Shown one piece after another: positions 46,809 to 59,290 of a DNA stretch of 64,000 nt. The stretch comes from Hydrangea macrophylla. Lineage: Eukaryota > Streptophyta > Magnoliopsida > Cornales > Hydrangeaceae. Position 1 is the first letter of the stretch, and every line of letters starts with the position of its first letter. The position numbers and the translations under genes are program-made. The notes beneath the pieces were generated by a model that saw only the letters and a list, made by a program, of their open reading frames with translations, had not been told where the DNA came from and searched no databases. The stretch lies in contig CM066984.1 in assembly GCA_033977485.1 (NCBI GenBank), positions 114,631,251 to 114,695,250 of the forward strand, read 5' to 3'.

Positions 46809-48238
46809 CTAGCATTGGCCCGTGCTATGCACGGGGTTATTATTATTTTGCATAAAAGTAATTGGCTAGCCCTCTAGAATGTATGCCAAAAATGTAGAAT
46901 CTTGTCAAAATAGGTTGTCTAACTATAGTAGTTTTGAAGCTTACCTTGCACAACTTCAATGGCATACTTCTTGCAATTTATTGATCTAAATTTATCTGTT
47001 ACGTAAAGTAACCTTAATTGTTATGTCTCTCATAGTACATCTTACATACACCCAAAAAATAAATTCTATTGACAATAATCAAACCACATCACTGTTTACA
47101 AACTACAATTATTACACCACAAAATAGATTGCTTACAGTTTGAAGTAGCTATATCCAGTAATTTGTAAATGGGACCAGAAATAAAAAATACAAATAAAAA
47201 TAAAAAATTCCTTAAATAAAAAGGAGAGAAATTATTGTTATAAAGAATGGATGAGGCATGATAATACTCAGTTAATTCTAATTTTCCTTTTGACCCTACC
47301 ACTATACGGGAAGATATGACTAAGGCCAATTAATTACAGCACTATTTTTACAAAACCAAATAACACGTGGGATCACTATAGAGATTAGCCTAAGTTCAAG
47401 GGTCGTGCTATGCACAAGATTATTTTATAAAATGATAATGTAATTTGTCATCCTTCCAAATTAAGAGTTAATTTTGTTTTTTGTACTTGATTAATTATTA
47501 CTATTAATTACATCTTTATGGCATTATTTTTTTGTCTCAAGCATGGAGTTCGTTCTTGTAAAAAAAAAAAAGAACAGTGCATGTGTAAGTTAACAAAAAG
47601 ATTATTGTCAAATACGATTAATAATGAATGATTCAATGTAGAGATTATAAGAAAATGAATTATAACAGTTGAAGTGACGAAAAAAACTCCGACAGTTTGC
47701 AATTAATATTGTTGTCATCGTCACAAATTTACGCAACTAAGCCTAACATTTTACTGCATTGAATCTAACATAACATAAATAGTGAAGACAAAAGTGAGAA
47801 ATTACATGAAAACTTACCTTTAATGACAACTCAATTGTCATGTGCACCTTGGTGTCAGAATTCAAAACTTGTGTTTATCAAAGAAGCCAATAGGTTAATT
47901 GTAAGTAGGCATTTGTGATTGTAAAAGTTCCAGAAAATTGGAGAGAGAGAGAGAGAGGGGGTTGGTTTTTGAAGATGAATTAGTAGTGCCTTGTGGTTAC
48001 ATTTCTGACAGTTGATATGGCATAGGAGAGTGGGTGGTTTTCTAAATCTTTAAATTTAAATAAAAAAAGAAAAATGGGAGATAAAAGGCAAAGGGACGGT
48101 TAAAAGTAGATTAGTACGATGGTTTTATGTCCGTATAGTTGTAGTATCTATATTATATGCTAAAGTAATGACATGTGGCATATATACTCAATTGGCAATG
48201 CCAAGTGTCTCCTACATTCGTATCTATATATTTATAGA
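46809..48238 (-). mobile_element. Non-autonomous Helitron
   Basis: On the minus strand the 3' end is a perfect 7-bp hairpin with a 3-nt loop (CCCGTGC TAT GCACGGG on the plus strand, 46819-46835), then six bases, then CTAG followed by host T (46808). The 5' end starts TCTATAAATATATAG next to host A (48239). Hairpin, CTAG terminus, TC start and insertion between A and T are the defining Helitron features. The TAGGAGACACTTGGC and CACATGTCATTAC blocks near the 5' end are familiar in plant Helitrons. No Rep/helicase sequence is present in 1.43 kb. A decayed second copy of the terminal hairpin sequence lies near 47400. Confidence 0.8.
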
Positions 48239-48411
48239 TTATATATATATATAAGGAGATAAGGGGTAAATTGGCAATCTTATACACAAAAAGTGGTGAT
48301 TATGAGCGAAAGCAGTTCTTGTTATGAGAAACGTGATATTAGTGGTGGTTGTTATGACAAAAGTGGTGGTTTTTATGAGGTTATTATGAGGAATGTATAT
48401 GTGAAGTGGAT

Positions 48412-48552
48412 AAATTATTCAATGTTCCTACTCCACTGAGTGACCATGGACCAGCATCAATCACAAGTTATTATGTGCAAGTGCTACCACATGGCTAATC
48501 ATAATTTGCATGGTCTATAGCCATGTGGTGGAATAGGAACATTGAATAATTT
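48412..48552. mobile_element. Short MITE with 25-bp inverted termini
   Basis: AAATTATTCAATGTTCCTAC at the left is the inverted counterpart of the right end ATAGGAACATTGAATAATTT. Complementarity covers about 25 bp including the CTCCAC/GTGGTGG segment. The total is about 141 bp. The target duplication is unclear, so the superfamily is open. Confidence 0.65.
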
Positions 48553-50575
48553 CTAGTTGGTTATGAGAAATGTGGCTCTGTTATGAAAAGTATGGTTTTG
48601 CTATGATCAAGTTATAAGTAATGTTGTTGTAGTTGTGATCCAGTTATGAAGAATGTGGTTCTGATCGGAAGAAAACCGGAAGAACATGTCATTTTTTTAA
48701 TAGTTTTTTAAATAATTTTGGTAATGTGGCCGATTGTGAGCCATAAGTTGTGGGGTTGATATCAACCCCTTTTTGAGGGGGTGTATGCTAGATTTTCCCT
48801 ATTAATGATTTTCCTAAATTAAAATCCATTCAAAAATTGAGAGTCTTAAATGATACAATTGAGAGTGTACAAAAGAAAATTATAAAGAATAATTACAGAT
48901 ACACCCCATGTGTTTAATGCATTCTTCAGTTTGCATGCCTCTTGAAGTTTCAAACATGTCACTAAATCCTCCTATGGTTTGGACTATGTGACCGTAAGCA
49001 CTATTAAATTTAACAAGTAGAAATTTGGTTCTTTTTTCTTTGTGTTAATTACAGTAGCACCTGATGTGGTTAGCGCATTTTTGATACACCCTCGTGAAAT
49101 TTAAGAAAATTACTAACTGTTGCATATTAGACCAAATCACAGTAGGAATTAGTGATGTCACATTTAAAACTACAAGGGACAAACTGCAAAAAAGGAATTA
49201 GTGATGTCACATTTAAAACTACAAGGGACAAACTGAAAAAATGTGCTAATCGTAGAAAGTGTATGTCTAATTGATCCCAAAAAGGGGGAAAAAAAAATAC
49301 AAAGGCATTTGTCTTTATTCAGTTTGCAACATTTTGTAGACACCATAAGTTGTTCTCTGTAATATATGAAATCTAAGAAAAATATTATTTTTTCTTATCT
49401 GTTAAAACTGGTTAAAATCCACCATTATCATCCTCAAACATGATATAGACATTTCAAATAAAGCAGCTCTTGAAATTTCATTTTCATTCAAGAAACAATC
49501 ACCGATCATTTCTTCTTACTCTCACAATATTCGTGAAATTCAAAAATGGATATGTAAGTGAGCAAAGAAAATAAGAAGAAGAAAATTAGGTGAAAAAATA
49601 AAATTTTAATAAATTTTGCGAGTCACGTTACTTCCACTTTTCTTGAATTTCTTCTTTACTTTAGAACCTTTTTTTTATTTATCAAATATAATTTAAATAT
49701 GGAGAAAAACTTAGACAAATTATTAGAAAAAATAGTTTTCCTTATGATTTTCTCTCGTTTCTATCTCCTTCTCTAAATTAATTCACAAAACAGAGTCTTG
49801 GACTTAGTTTGGCCCCCATTTTGGTGCTTCTCCTTTTTAAAAAAATAATTTCATGTTTATTCATGTGATAACTAGTTTATGAGCTTTGCAAAAATTGAAC
49901 TTAGGATTTTTTTGGGAAAACTTTTAAAAGCTTTAGAGTATAGCTTTTAAAAGCTCAAAGTTGTTTTTTAGTTTCATGATTTTTTTTTTAAGACTAATGC
50001 ATGTGTCACTTGTACAAAATTATCAAACAATTTAATAATAAATTTCATAAATAACTTTTAAAAAGCCACATGAGAACCAAACTAAACCTTAGTCTGGAAA
50101 AATATAAAAGGTGTCAAACTTTTATTACCCTTTGTAAAAGAAAAAACGTAGAAAGGTATTGGGCATTAGTATTTGAAAAGCTCAATCATTGGGTCTATAA
50201 TCTTAGTATAGCTTTTTTATTTTATTTTTTGGACATTATAATCTTAGTAGCTAGTGAAGTGGCTGTGGATATGCATTGTGGACTTTATTACCTTTATGAT
50301 GTGAAATCAATTAATTGAACTTCTATGGATTGGATTATTGGAATGACCATTTTCACTTTGTTTTTACCTTGTGATCAATAAGGTGGCACGTTTTATAGGT
50401 TGGTCTCATTTGTCTCCACCTCATTTAATTCAATTTTGATTGAGTGTACGGTCGATATGAGTTTTGGGGTCCGAATTAAGAAGACACTCTATATAAATTC
50501 TAGTAATTTTTTTTTTATTTGACAAGTACCTACATAAAATATATTTGCACACGAAAGTTACTTAAATTAATAGGT
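48553..50575. other. AT-rich intergenic DNA
   Basis: No gene recognised. A 49-bp direct duplication lies at 49145-49242 (GGAATTAGTGATGTCACATT repeated with the following 29 bp). The 82-codon frame at 50070-50318 has no family match I can name. Confidence 0.4.
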
Positions 50576-50579
50576 AAAT

Positions 50580-51300
50580 TGTGGGTACAATTGTCACTCC
50601 ATCAATGCAATTTGTTAGTCAAACTCTTGAACATATAGAATTTTTTCTAATTTTTCCCACAACTTTTTCGCTGAGTCTTCATCCATAATATTATTGATAA
50701 TGTTATCAGCAATACAAAGTCGGATCATGCTAACACATCCAACTCCAACTCCTCCTACTCGTCAGCCTTCATGGCTTCCGGCTTTTCATTCTTTCCCTTA
50801 AAAGCCTTGTACAAGGCTTGTTTGCACAAGAATGTCTTTTACTCTTCTCTGCCAGAGAGTAAAACTTCCATTTCCATTAAATATCTCTACCGTAAATTGT
50901 GAGTTGATCATCGCCTTCATGGTGAATTGACTGGCACACCGTGACTCTGATACCACTTGTTGAGATTTACGTAGCAGAATTAAACGAGCACACAATGAAA
51001 AGTAAATAACAAGGGGGAAAAAAAAAGAAAAGAAAATAACACAAGAGAATTCTACATGGTGCGGCAAACCCCGGCCTACGTCCACACGCAAGAAATATTT
51101 CCTTTATATTGAGAGTAAAATTGGGACAAGAAATCTCGGATTAAATCACATAACTCAACTCACATACCCTTGTACTCACTCACTCAATACCCCAAAGAAA
51201 AAAACCCCTCATACAATTTTTTTTCTCTCTCACAAAATCCCAGCCGAGTGTATATTGCATTACCCTCACATGTACATTATACACACATATATACATATGA
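50580..51300 (-). pseudogene. Copia retrotransposon relic: LTR edge, primer site and gag start
   Basis: On the minus strand an LTR-like end ATCTCAACA (inner edge at 50958) is followed by the primer site TGGTATCAGAGTCAC (50941-50955). Next comes a gag start reading FTVEIFNGNGSFTLWQRRVK, the plant copia gag N-terminus. Gag continues with stops to about 50600 (matching KSLTNKL near the end) and is then lost. The outer LTR boundary was not found. The left flank of the solo LTR at 51364 is nearby. Confidence 0.7.
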
Positions 51301-52281
51301 GATATACACAGTGTCGGACTTAGGATTTTGTGTTAGAGGGGGCCAAGTTCCATGCGGGGGTTCTACAACACCCGTATTTGTGTTATTGCTTTTGCATTAC
51401 ATGGTCATGCATGATAATGTGATGTGGCGTGCCTTTTGGCATATGTTTGGGTGAGTTTTGACTCACGAGTTGATTTTGGTGTCTGTATTAGAGAACCCTC
51501 TGAAACTGTGGTGATTGAGAATTTGTTGTTGTGACGTCTCTCCGAGTATGAGACGGTCATCGAGGAATACTTTAAATGTTTATCTGGAAATAAATGTTTA
51601 CCTGTGTATTTCAATATCTGTATTATTTTCTGTTTTAGAATTTATTTCTGTTGTTAGTTTTAGTATCCTGGTGAGAACGAATTAACACGCTATTAATTTG
51701 GTAGGCTAATTAGCAACTTCGAAAATGTCATGTAGAAATTCGTGTTTTAGCGACCAAACGAAACTTAGTCGAAAACTTTTATAATTTTGAAGTTTCACTC
51801 GTAAAGCTATGAATAAGCTGTATAGAAAGTTTCAGAGACTAATTAGGAGTTTGGAAACTCGTGGGGAGGTAAACGTAATTCCCGAGAGTTTTGCCTATAT
51901 ATAGATAGATATGGTTGAGATATTTTTCATAAGTCGTAACCTAAGTTCAAGAAAGGATGCCATAGGGAGATTTTAGGAGCTTAGAGCTTTGCGACGCCAA
52001 ACGACGACTTTCCGTCAGTTTGTTTTCTCCTAGATTTCATATTCGAGCTCCTCGAGGTAAGAGCTTCGTTTTGATATATGTTAGGACTTGTTTGGCCAAG
52101 TTTTTCGAAAAGTTGTTTTCTAGAATTTTTCATAAAAGTTGATAAATGAAATTTTGATTCATAGGAATTGTACTAGACGGACTTCTGCATGTTCTTTGTG
52201 CACGGGTTTTCTTGAGATTGAATTATAAGAGCGTAAATCGGAGGTGAGTGATTCATCTATGTTTTTGGAATGGTTTCTTGA

Positions 52282-53316
52282 TGTTGGAAATAATGAAGAT
52301 ATTGCTATGATTTTGATTGAGGTGTGCTACAGTAGCACTGACCTTAAGAACAATTCCGCCCCCTCGGAGTCAGTGACTCGATGCAGAAGGTCTCAACATG
52401 GCGCTATGTTCTCCAGGATTCAGCAATCAAATCTCCCAAACGTGCACTCGAATTGGAAGAGTATATGAGCGCTCAGAATTGTTCCAAAAATGGTTAAAAG
52501 AATTTGCAGAAATATAGGATTTTAGAACAAGAGAGGAGGAAGAAAGTATATTGAAGATGTGATTATTTTTACAACAAAGTTAATACATATATTGCTATGA
52601 TTTTGATTGAGGTGTGCTACAGTAGCACTGTCCTTAAGAACAATTCCGCCCCCTCGGAGTCAGTGACTCGATGCAGAAGGTCTCAACATGGCGCTATGTT
52701 CTCCAGGATTCAGCAATCAAATCTCCCAAACGTGTACTCGAATTGGAAGAGTATATGAGCGCTCAGAATTGCTCCAAAAATAGTTAAAAGAATTTGCAGA
52801 ATATAGGTTTTTAGAACAAGAGAGGAGGAAGAAAGTATATTGAAGATGTGATTATTTTTACAACAAAGTTAATACATATTTATAGGAAATTAGTGCAACA
52901 TCCCAATAGCCACATGAGTTAAAACCCATTAAACCCAAGATTTAAACCAATTTTAGACGTGTGCATGAAAAGATATTAACACATGTGCTTAGCTCTCCAA
53001 CGGTCACAAAATTAATACTAGATACAAAACGTGACAACACCCTCCATATGCGCAAGAGTACAATTCGAGTCCACAGGATGCACCCGCGCAAGTCACAATT
53101 TTCAAGCTAAATCGGACGGTCCGATTTCAAGATTTGTACCCCCCCTACGCGCACCTGAGAGAGCCTTTCCACAACACAAGCTTTTAAGCTTAGGTTTGAG
53201 TTTTTGAAATAAAGAGGCCCATGGCCTAAAACATGCTTTGTTTGGTTTTATATTAAAAGGCCCAATCAACAAATGTAATAATCCATTTAAACAAATAACC
53301 CACAAAAAATCCAACA
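52282..53316 (-). repeat. 3' LTR of the nested copia element, with a 290-bp internal duplication
   Basis: 1035 bp versus 746 bp in its partner. The difference is a tandem duplication, 52301-52590 and 52591-52879, joined at an ATAT/GATAT microhomology. The two units differ from each other by a few bases, so the duplication is not brand-new. Each unit carries the inverted repeat GTGCTACAGTAGCAC. Confidence 0.85.
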
Positions 53317-53332
53317 ATTCCCCCCTATTTCA
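53317..53332 (-). other. Polypurine tract of the nested copia element
   Basis: The minus strand reads GAAATAGGGGGGAAT directly before the 3' LTR, a classic copia purine tract. Confidence 0.75.
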
Positions 53333-53859
53333 AAAATTCAAACAGATAGAAAAGGAGTGGTGCAAGAGAACTCAATGCATCAGAATTGGTGCCTTTAGGG
53401 CTATGAACCAGTCCCTAGGAATGTAAGAAATGACATTACAGGAATTTGGTGAAATAATATTTCTATGAACCATAATCCGTAATCGTAAATCAATCGCCTT
53501 ACACCCACATTGATTCCTCAGAATCTGAGCAACTCTAATCAGTGTGGCGCCTCTAGGCCCTGCGCCTGTCCTGGATTTTTCATAAGTGCTCTAGAAAACT
53601 TGCCCAAGTTTTCATAGAAAGCGGCCTTTCACATTTATATAGGTGAATCCATCAAGTATGTATTGCAATTAAACATACCATCCAAATAATATGGACTATG
53701 GAATTCATTAAGAGTTTAACTCAACCTTTACTCATTGCAATTGCACTATACACCATAGGAATGGACAACATGATAATCAAATTATAGTGCATCTCCAATC
53801 AACCAATGACTTGTTATTACCCATATGAACCTATTTCTTGGGTTCTCCAATTACATAAG

Positions 53860-54370
53860 TTGGGTTACCATCATTGTTGATTTTTGTTATAGGCATAAGC
53901 CCCATTCCCCTCGATGTTTCATACACTAGTTTTTTCCCTAGTTGTTTTGTTAAAGTGTCAGCCAAACTCACTTCTGACGTTACAAAATTAAGAGATAAAT
54001 TTATCTCAACAGCTGTCTCATAATATTATGTCTTAGGCGTATGTGCCTACTCATGCCATTATAGGACTTGTTTATAGCTCAGACTATTACAACCTGGCTA
54101 TCTCAATGTAAAGAAACCAATGGAACTGGTTTATTCCAAATAGGAATATCTGCTAAGAAGCTTTTAAGCCACTCAACCTCAATACCAGTTTTCTCAAGAG
54201 TTACAAACTCATATTCCATTGTTAACTTAGTTGTGCAAGTTTTCTTGGACGACTTCCAAGATACTGCACCTCCACTAAGTGTAAAAATAAATTATTCACT
54301 CATTGATTTCGTCTTATATGAATCTGAAATTCAATTCACATCGACATATGCTATCATAATTGGGAAAACC
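53860..54370 (-). pseudogene. Copia RNase H remnant
   Basis: Minus-strand translation gives a copia RNase H run: SGGAVSWKSSKK near 54260, EYEFVTLEKTGIEVEWLK near 54200, then LADTLTKQLGKKLVYETS near 53930 and GMGLMPI. Two or more stops and a few changed residues interrupt it. This is the 3' end of pol, about 0.5 kb from the purine tract. The plus-strand 125-codon frame at 54068-54445 is its antisense shadow. Confidence 0.85.
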
Positions 54371-54479
54371 AGAATATATTTTTTCAATTTAATTTTATTC
54401 CCAGAGGAGAAATCCAATTTAACAATGTTAGTACCCAAATTTTGATTTTGTAAGATTCACCAAGTAAAACATTTAGGAG

Positions 54480-56660
54480 TATCACTCTTCACTACATTAA
54501 AGAGTATACACATAATCCTAAAGGCACTCACATTAACAATAGAGTTTTTAATTTTAATCTATAAAATTTATATAGGAATTCACCCAATCTTTTAAATCAA
54601 AATTAAGTGTCAAGGAAACTTAGTTTCTCTTGCAATCTCTAAATATAAAAACCATACACATATATCCATATCATCATATATATCCCATTTGTCATATCCA
54701 AACATTTTGAAATAATAGTTTGAATAAAAATTCCATGCCACTGGTTGGGTGCCACTTTCGAACCACATAGCTAGAGAGTATATACAAGTATGCACACTTT
54801 ATTTTATAAACCCTCCGGTTTATTCAAATAAATTTTCTTCTCTAACTTTTCATTAAAACTGAGATTTTAACATCCTTTTGATAAATATATAACTCATACA
54901 TATTAGCAACAACTAATATGTTCAAATGGATGTAACAGGAAAACAGATATCCAAAAATCAACATTTTCCTTTTAGCTTAAAACCCTTACCTACTAAGGTA
55001 GCTTCACATTATTATTATTATTTTGTCAATAAAACCATTGGGTTCAAAAAGTTAAAGAGATAAGAGCATCCTCTAAAAGATAGGATCTCTTTCTAAAATA
55101 AATGGATAAAATTTTAGCACTTACCTTCTTACTCTTTTCGTGGCTAAACTCTGTGTCATTATCTTTATCATCAAAAACACGAGGTTGAGAATCCTACTAT
55201 TTCTTAATTTTAAAAAGAAATTCATCCTCGTAAAAATTAGCGTCAATAAACTCAAAAAGTCACATAGATGCTTATGTCTAAAAAACTACAAGTATTAATG
55301 TTAAATGCATGTCTCAAAAAATCATATTGCACTACTCTACTAGTAATTTCCTTAGAATTAAATATCCAGTTAATAGCATTTCCATGTTCCTAGAGAATCT
55401 AGAATTCTCCACTGATCAAGTATATATATATATATATATATATATCTTGAATAATAGATTGTATGGTATGACAATTAAATAATAAACATAACCCATTTCA
55501 TTAGCCTCGCCCATACACAACCAATATATAAAATGTGTCTGATTTAAATGGCTATATATGCATATAATGCACTTATGACAGTTAATATCCATTCAACATA
55601 ATGTGACCGGTTGGCTAATTAAAATGAAAGTTAGAAATGAAATCAAATAAAACATGGTCACTAACTCACAAATAAACGGGCTATTACTATCACATATAGT
55701 ATTCTTATGAATTATAAAAGCCAATTTTTTGACAACACTTATAAGCAATTGAAACATTAATAGCACAACAACTTAATTGTGAAAATTCTCATAATAAGGT
55801 GTCACAATAATATATTGTATACATAAATACATCATTCATATATTCTTGAAATGTAATATACCCCACATATAGGAAGCACAAATAACCCAAACTTCACTAT
55901 TAATAAACTTGAGTTAATAGGATATATATATATATATATATACAAGTTTAAAAGGAACTTGTCACACTCAATATATATATATTTTCTCCCAAATATAGGT
56001 ATGTCTATGCGCACATCATATGCTAGAGTCACTCCCACAAAATGTTTACTATTATAATTTATATAATAGCAGTTGGGCACCATAAAACTCATAAACATAA
56101 TTACTTTAAAGACTCCATTAAGCTCATGATGTGCAACCGCTGATTTATATGTACTATTAAAAATTCCTTAGAATTTCAACATACCAATACACCCAATTTG
56201 ACATTTAAAAGGTTGTACACCAACAAGGACCTTTAAACCATTGGATAATAAAACAACATTTGATATTAGTCTAATCAGTCAAAAGTTTAAGAAAATAAAA
56301 TATACATACTACTAACCAACAACTTATTTGTACTATGTTTATCTATATGTATATACTATATATACATCTTGTTGCTTGACTATTGCAGGCCTTGTCACAT
56401 TGAATAACTCCATTCAATTAAAAGACATTGAACTGGACTTTTAATGTGATATGACCGTTGGATAAAACAGCATATAAGTAACTTGTAGCTGTTGGTCTGC
56501 CATTTAACTTCATCTTAAGAGCATAAATAATAGTATACACAATAGGCTTTAAACCATTGAACAATGAAATAAATTAAAAGCTATTAACCATTCAAACCAA
56601 AATTGTAACCACTAGTTAAAGGCAAAATCTGTAGAGAACCAAAAACATAAACTACTGTTA
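54480..56660. other. AT-rich copia interior, unrecognised
   Basis: Lies where upstream pol should be, but no RT or integrase motif could be read. It contains (TA)n tracts at about 55422-55444 and 55922-55941. It is either heavily decayed or replaced sequence. Confidence 0.4.
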
Positions 56661-56677
56661 TTAACATTATTGTTTAA

Positions 56678-56851
56678 GAGTAATATTTGGGACACAACTT
56701 TCATACAACTTTCATACAACCTCCCCAAAAGATGTGTCTATCTCTCTCCTGTGATGCCATTGGACCCCACAGTGACACAGGAAAGAGATAGACACATCTT
56801 TTGAGGAGGTTGTATGAAAGTTGTATGAAGGTTGTGTCCCAAGTATTACCC
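56678..56851. mobile_element. Mutator-type MITE, 174 bp, 9-bp TSD
   Basis: Long inverted arms (about 80 bp each) start G(A/G)GTAATA(T/C)TTGGGACAC and include AAAAGATGTGTCTATCTCT. The 9-bp sequence attgtttaa is duplicated at 56669-56677 and 56852-56860. Long inverted termini with 9-bp duplications fit a Mutator-like non-autonomous element. It lies inside the copia at 52282-58073. Confidence 0.85.
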
Positions 56852-57327
56852 ATTGTTTAATGGACATGTCAAGAGCAGTACTCTCGCTGACTGGCCCCAA
56901 ACCTTGCATTTTGGCATGTGATTCTTGCGCTGAAGCCTTAAAGCAAACTGTAGAACTCACTTATTTGGGCCACATATATGATATAATCAATAAAATTAGT
57001 ACTAGCATCAAATACTTCCTTATTAATTGGATGTGAACCACCAGGATGTGCCACCACTGAATATTTTCACAAACTGACCAACTTATAGGGTGGCTAAGTG
57101 TGGTTATGGGTCTACACAACAAAAGCTAAACCAACATACCACATGTTCAAGTAGGTGGTGGTTGATTCGTAATAAATAAAAAATATATACTGCTTTCTTA
57201 AAATAATTCAGTTGGATATTTAAATATAATAGAAATAATATTACCGAATCAAAAGTAAGCCTCTCGGACAGAACTTGGGTTGAGTCGTTCGCGTGATCAT
57301 AGCCGTATCCATAATTGTTCTTAAGAA

Positions 57328-58073
57328 TGTTGGAAATAATGAAGATATTGCTATGATTTTGATTGAGGTGTGCTACAGTAGCACTGTCCTTAAGAACAAT
57401 TCCGCCCCCTCGGAGTCAGTGACTCGATGCAGAAGGTCTCAACATGGCGCTATGTTCTCCAGGATTCAGCAATCAAATCTCCCAAACGTGCACTCGAATT
57501 GGAAGAGTATATGAGCGCTCAGAATTGCTCCAAAAATAGTTAAAAGAATTTGCAGAAATATAGGTTTTTAGAACAAGAGAGGAGGAAGAAAGTATATTGA
57601 AGATGTGATTATTTTTACAACAAAGTTAATACATATTTATAGGAAATTAGTGCAACATCCCAATAGCCACATGAGTTAAAACCCATTAAACCCAAGATTT
57701 AAACCAATTTTAGACATGTGCATGAAAAGATATTTACACATGTGCTTAGCTCTCCAACGGTCACAAAATTAATACTAGATACAAAGCGTGACAGCACCCT
57801 CCATATGCGCAAGAGTACAATTCGAGTCCACAGGATGCACCCGCGCAAGTCACAATTTTCAAGCTAAATCGGACGGTCCGATTTCAAGATTTGTACCCCC
57901 CCTACGCGCACCTGAGAGAGCCTTTCCACAACACAAGCTTTCAAGCTTAGGTTTGAGTTTTTGAAATAAAGAGGCCCATGGCCTAAAACATGCTTTGTTT
58001 GGTTCTATATTAAAAGGCCCAATCAACAAATGTAATAATCCATTTAAACAAATAACCCACAAAAAATCCAACA
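57328..58073 (-). repeat. 5' LTR of the nested copia element
   Basis: 746 bp, the unduplicated partner of 52282-53316 with few differences. Confidence 0.85.
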
Positions 58074-58858
58074 CTTGATATGTATTCATGTTATGTTTGA
58101 ATAGCATGTATTAATACTTAGAGATATCTTGTGTAGTTCATATTGGGCATTTATATTGATAAGTAGGCCCAATAGCACGATGAAATGTTTTGATTACCGC
58201 GAGCATGGTGATATGTGTTTGAGCATGTTAAGTTGCTTATTTGGGTCAGAAGGAGCACGTGGTCACCGTGCCATTTTGTGGAGCCGGTATAGGTATTAAG
58301 GTCGCACGATTGAAGAGAAGAATCGTGGGTCTTACCCTTTCGCGTGGACTTATTGGCGAGGAGTCGCGGATTGGGAATATGGACGGGCACGTGAGTCTCC
58401 GGCGACTAGTATGAAATGTAGAGATGTGAATGCGGACATGTTTATCATTCATGTGCATATGTTGTTTTATTCACTAAGCGTTAGCTTAAACAAATCGAAT
58501 ATGTGTGGTTATTCAAATAACCATTGCAGGTATAAATGCTGGCGAGGAATCACAGAAGTGAGCACGTGGGTTGGGAGTTCTTTTAGAAGGCAACTTGAAC
58601 GTTAATCTTGTAGTTTTGGGACAATAGGAATGTTGTAATAAGAATTCTTATGGTTTTTAGTTAAGTTTAACTTGGTATGTTAGAATGAACCTAAAACGTT
58701 GTAATAGTTAGTAACATGTTGTAATTGTGCTTCGGTAATATGTTAATACAGTTAGAATTGCTTTGGAGTACTTTTGGAAGTGTGTGTTTGATCGCCGTTC
58801 GAATTCAAAAGCTTTTAAACTTAGAAAACTCTTCAGAATGAGAAGCTAACATAAATCA

Positions 58859-59150
58859 ATCGACTGGTTGAGAAAACAGTCGACCGGAGCCTCTGTTTTC
58901 AGCAACTCACTGCACCTTTTATTTGAGGATCAGTCGACTGGGTCCTCGACACAGTCGACTGGATCATGTTTTCAATTCAGATATTTTGTTCAAGCTGGAC
59001 TTCAGTCGACCGGACCGTATCAGTCAACTGAAAATTTGAAGCCCCAGTCGACTGGGTGTAGAAAGCAGTCGACTGGATGGTGTTTTAAAACCCAACTTTC
59101 TGCTGGACCAAGATCAGTCGACTGCGTCTGAGGATCAGTCGACTGGACGA
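58859..59150. repeat. Ten-copy CAGTCGACTG array in the solo LTR
   Basis: About ten units of CAGTCGACTGG or close variants (CAATCGACTGG, CAGTCGACCGG, CAGTCAACTGA) with irregular spacing of 12-45 bp lie 135-425 bp upstream of the LTR 3' end. The 87-codon frame rich in QSTG repeats across it is produced by the array. Confidence 0.9.
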
Positions 59151-59290
59151 ATAGTTTTCAAAATGACTTGTTTATTCCGCTGCGTGTGTTCTTCAAACTA
59201 ATTTTTGGGAACGTTAATGAATTGGTTTAGCCTTGGTGGCGTGCCACGGGCTCCGGTTCCGCTATTGTGGGACCGGGCTGTCACAGGTTC

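Larger units (their letters stand above)
52282..58073 (-). mobile_element. Decayed Ty1/copia element nested in the solo LTR
   Basis: LTRs run TGTTGGAAAT...AATCCAACA (52282-53316 and 57328-58073), with cttga duplicated at 52277-52281 and 58074-58078. The purine tract next to the left LTR and the RNase H remnant both read on the minus strand. Only the 3' end of pol is recognisable; the rest of the interior is AT-rich and lacks gag, integrase and RT motifs by eye. No clear tRNA-Met primer site occurs next to the right LTR. Confidence 0.85.
51364..59285 (+). mobile_element. Solo Ty3/gypsy LTR (TSD ggttc) split by a copia element
   Basis: Starts TACAACACCCG (first bases mutated from TG) and ends GGGCTGTCACA, with ggttc duplicated at 51359-51363 and 59286-59290. 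Without the copia insertion it is about 2.1 kb. The 3' part GCCTTGGTGGCGTGCCACG (59231-59250) is shared with the chromovirus LTR ends at 39260 and 46160, so it is a related chromovirus family. No internal region remains, so this is a solo LTR. Confidence 0.85.

Noticed and set aside
54068..54445. 125-codon plus-strand frame
   Set aside because: It is the antisense of a clear copia RNase H remnant on the minus strand.
58868..59131. Frame with repeated QSTG residues
   Set aside because: Created by the CAGTCGACTGG array inside a solo LTR.
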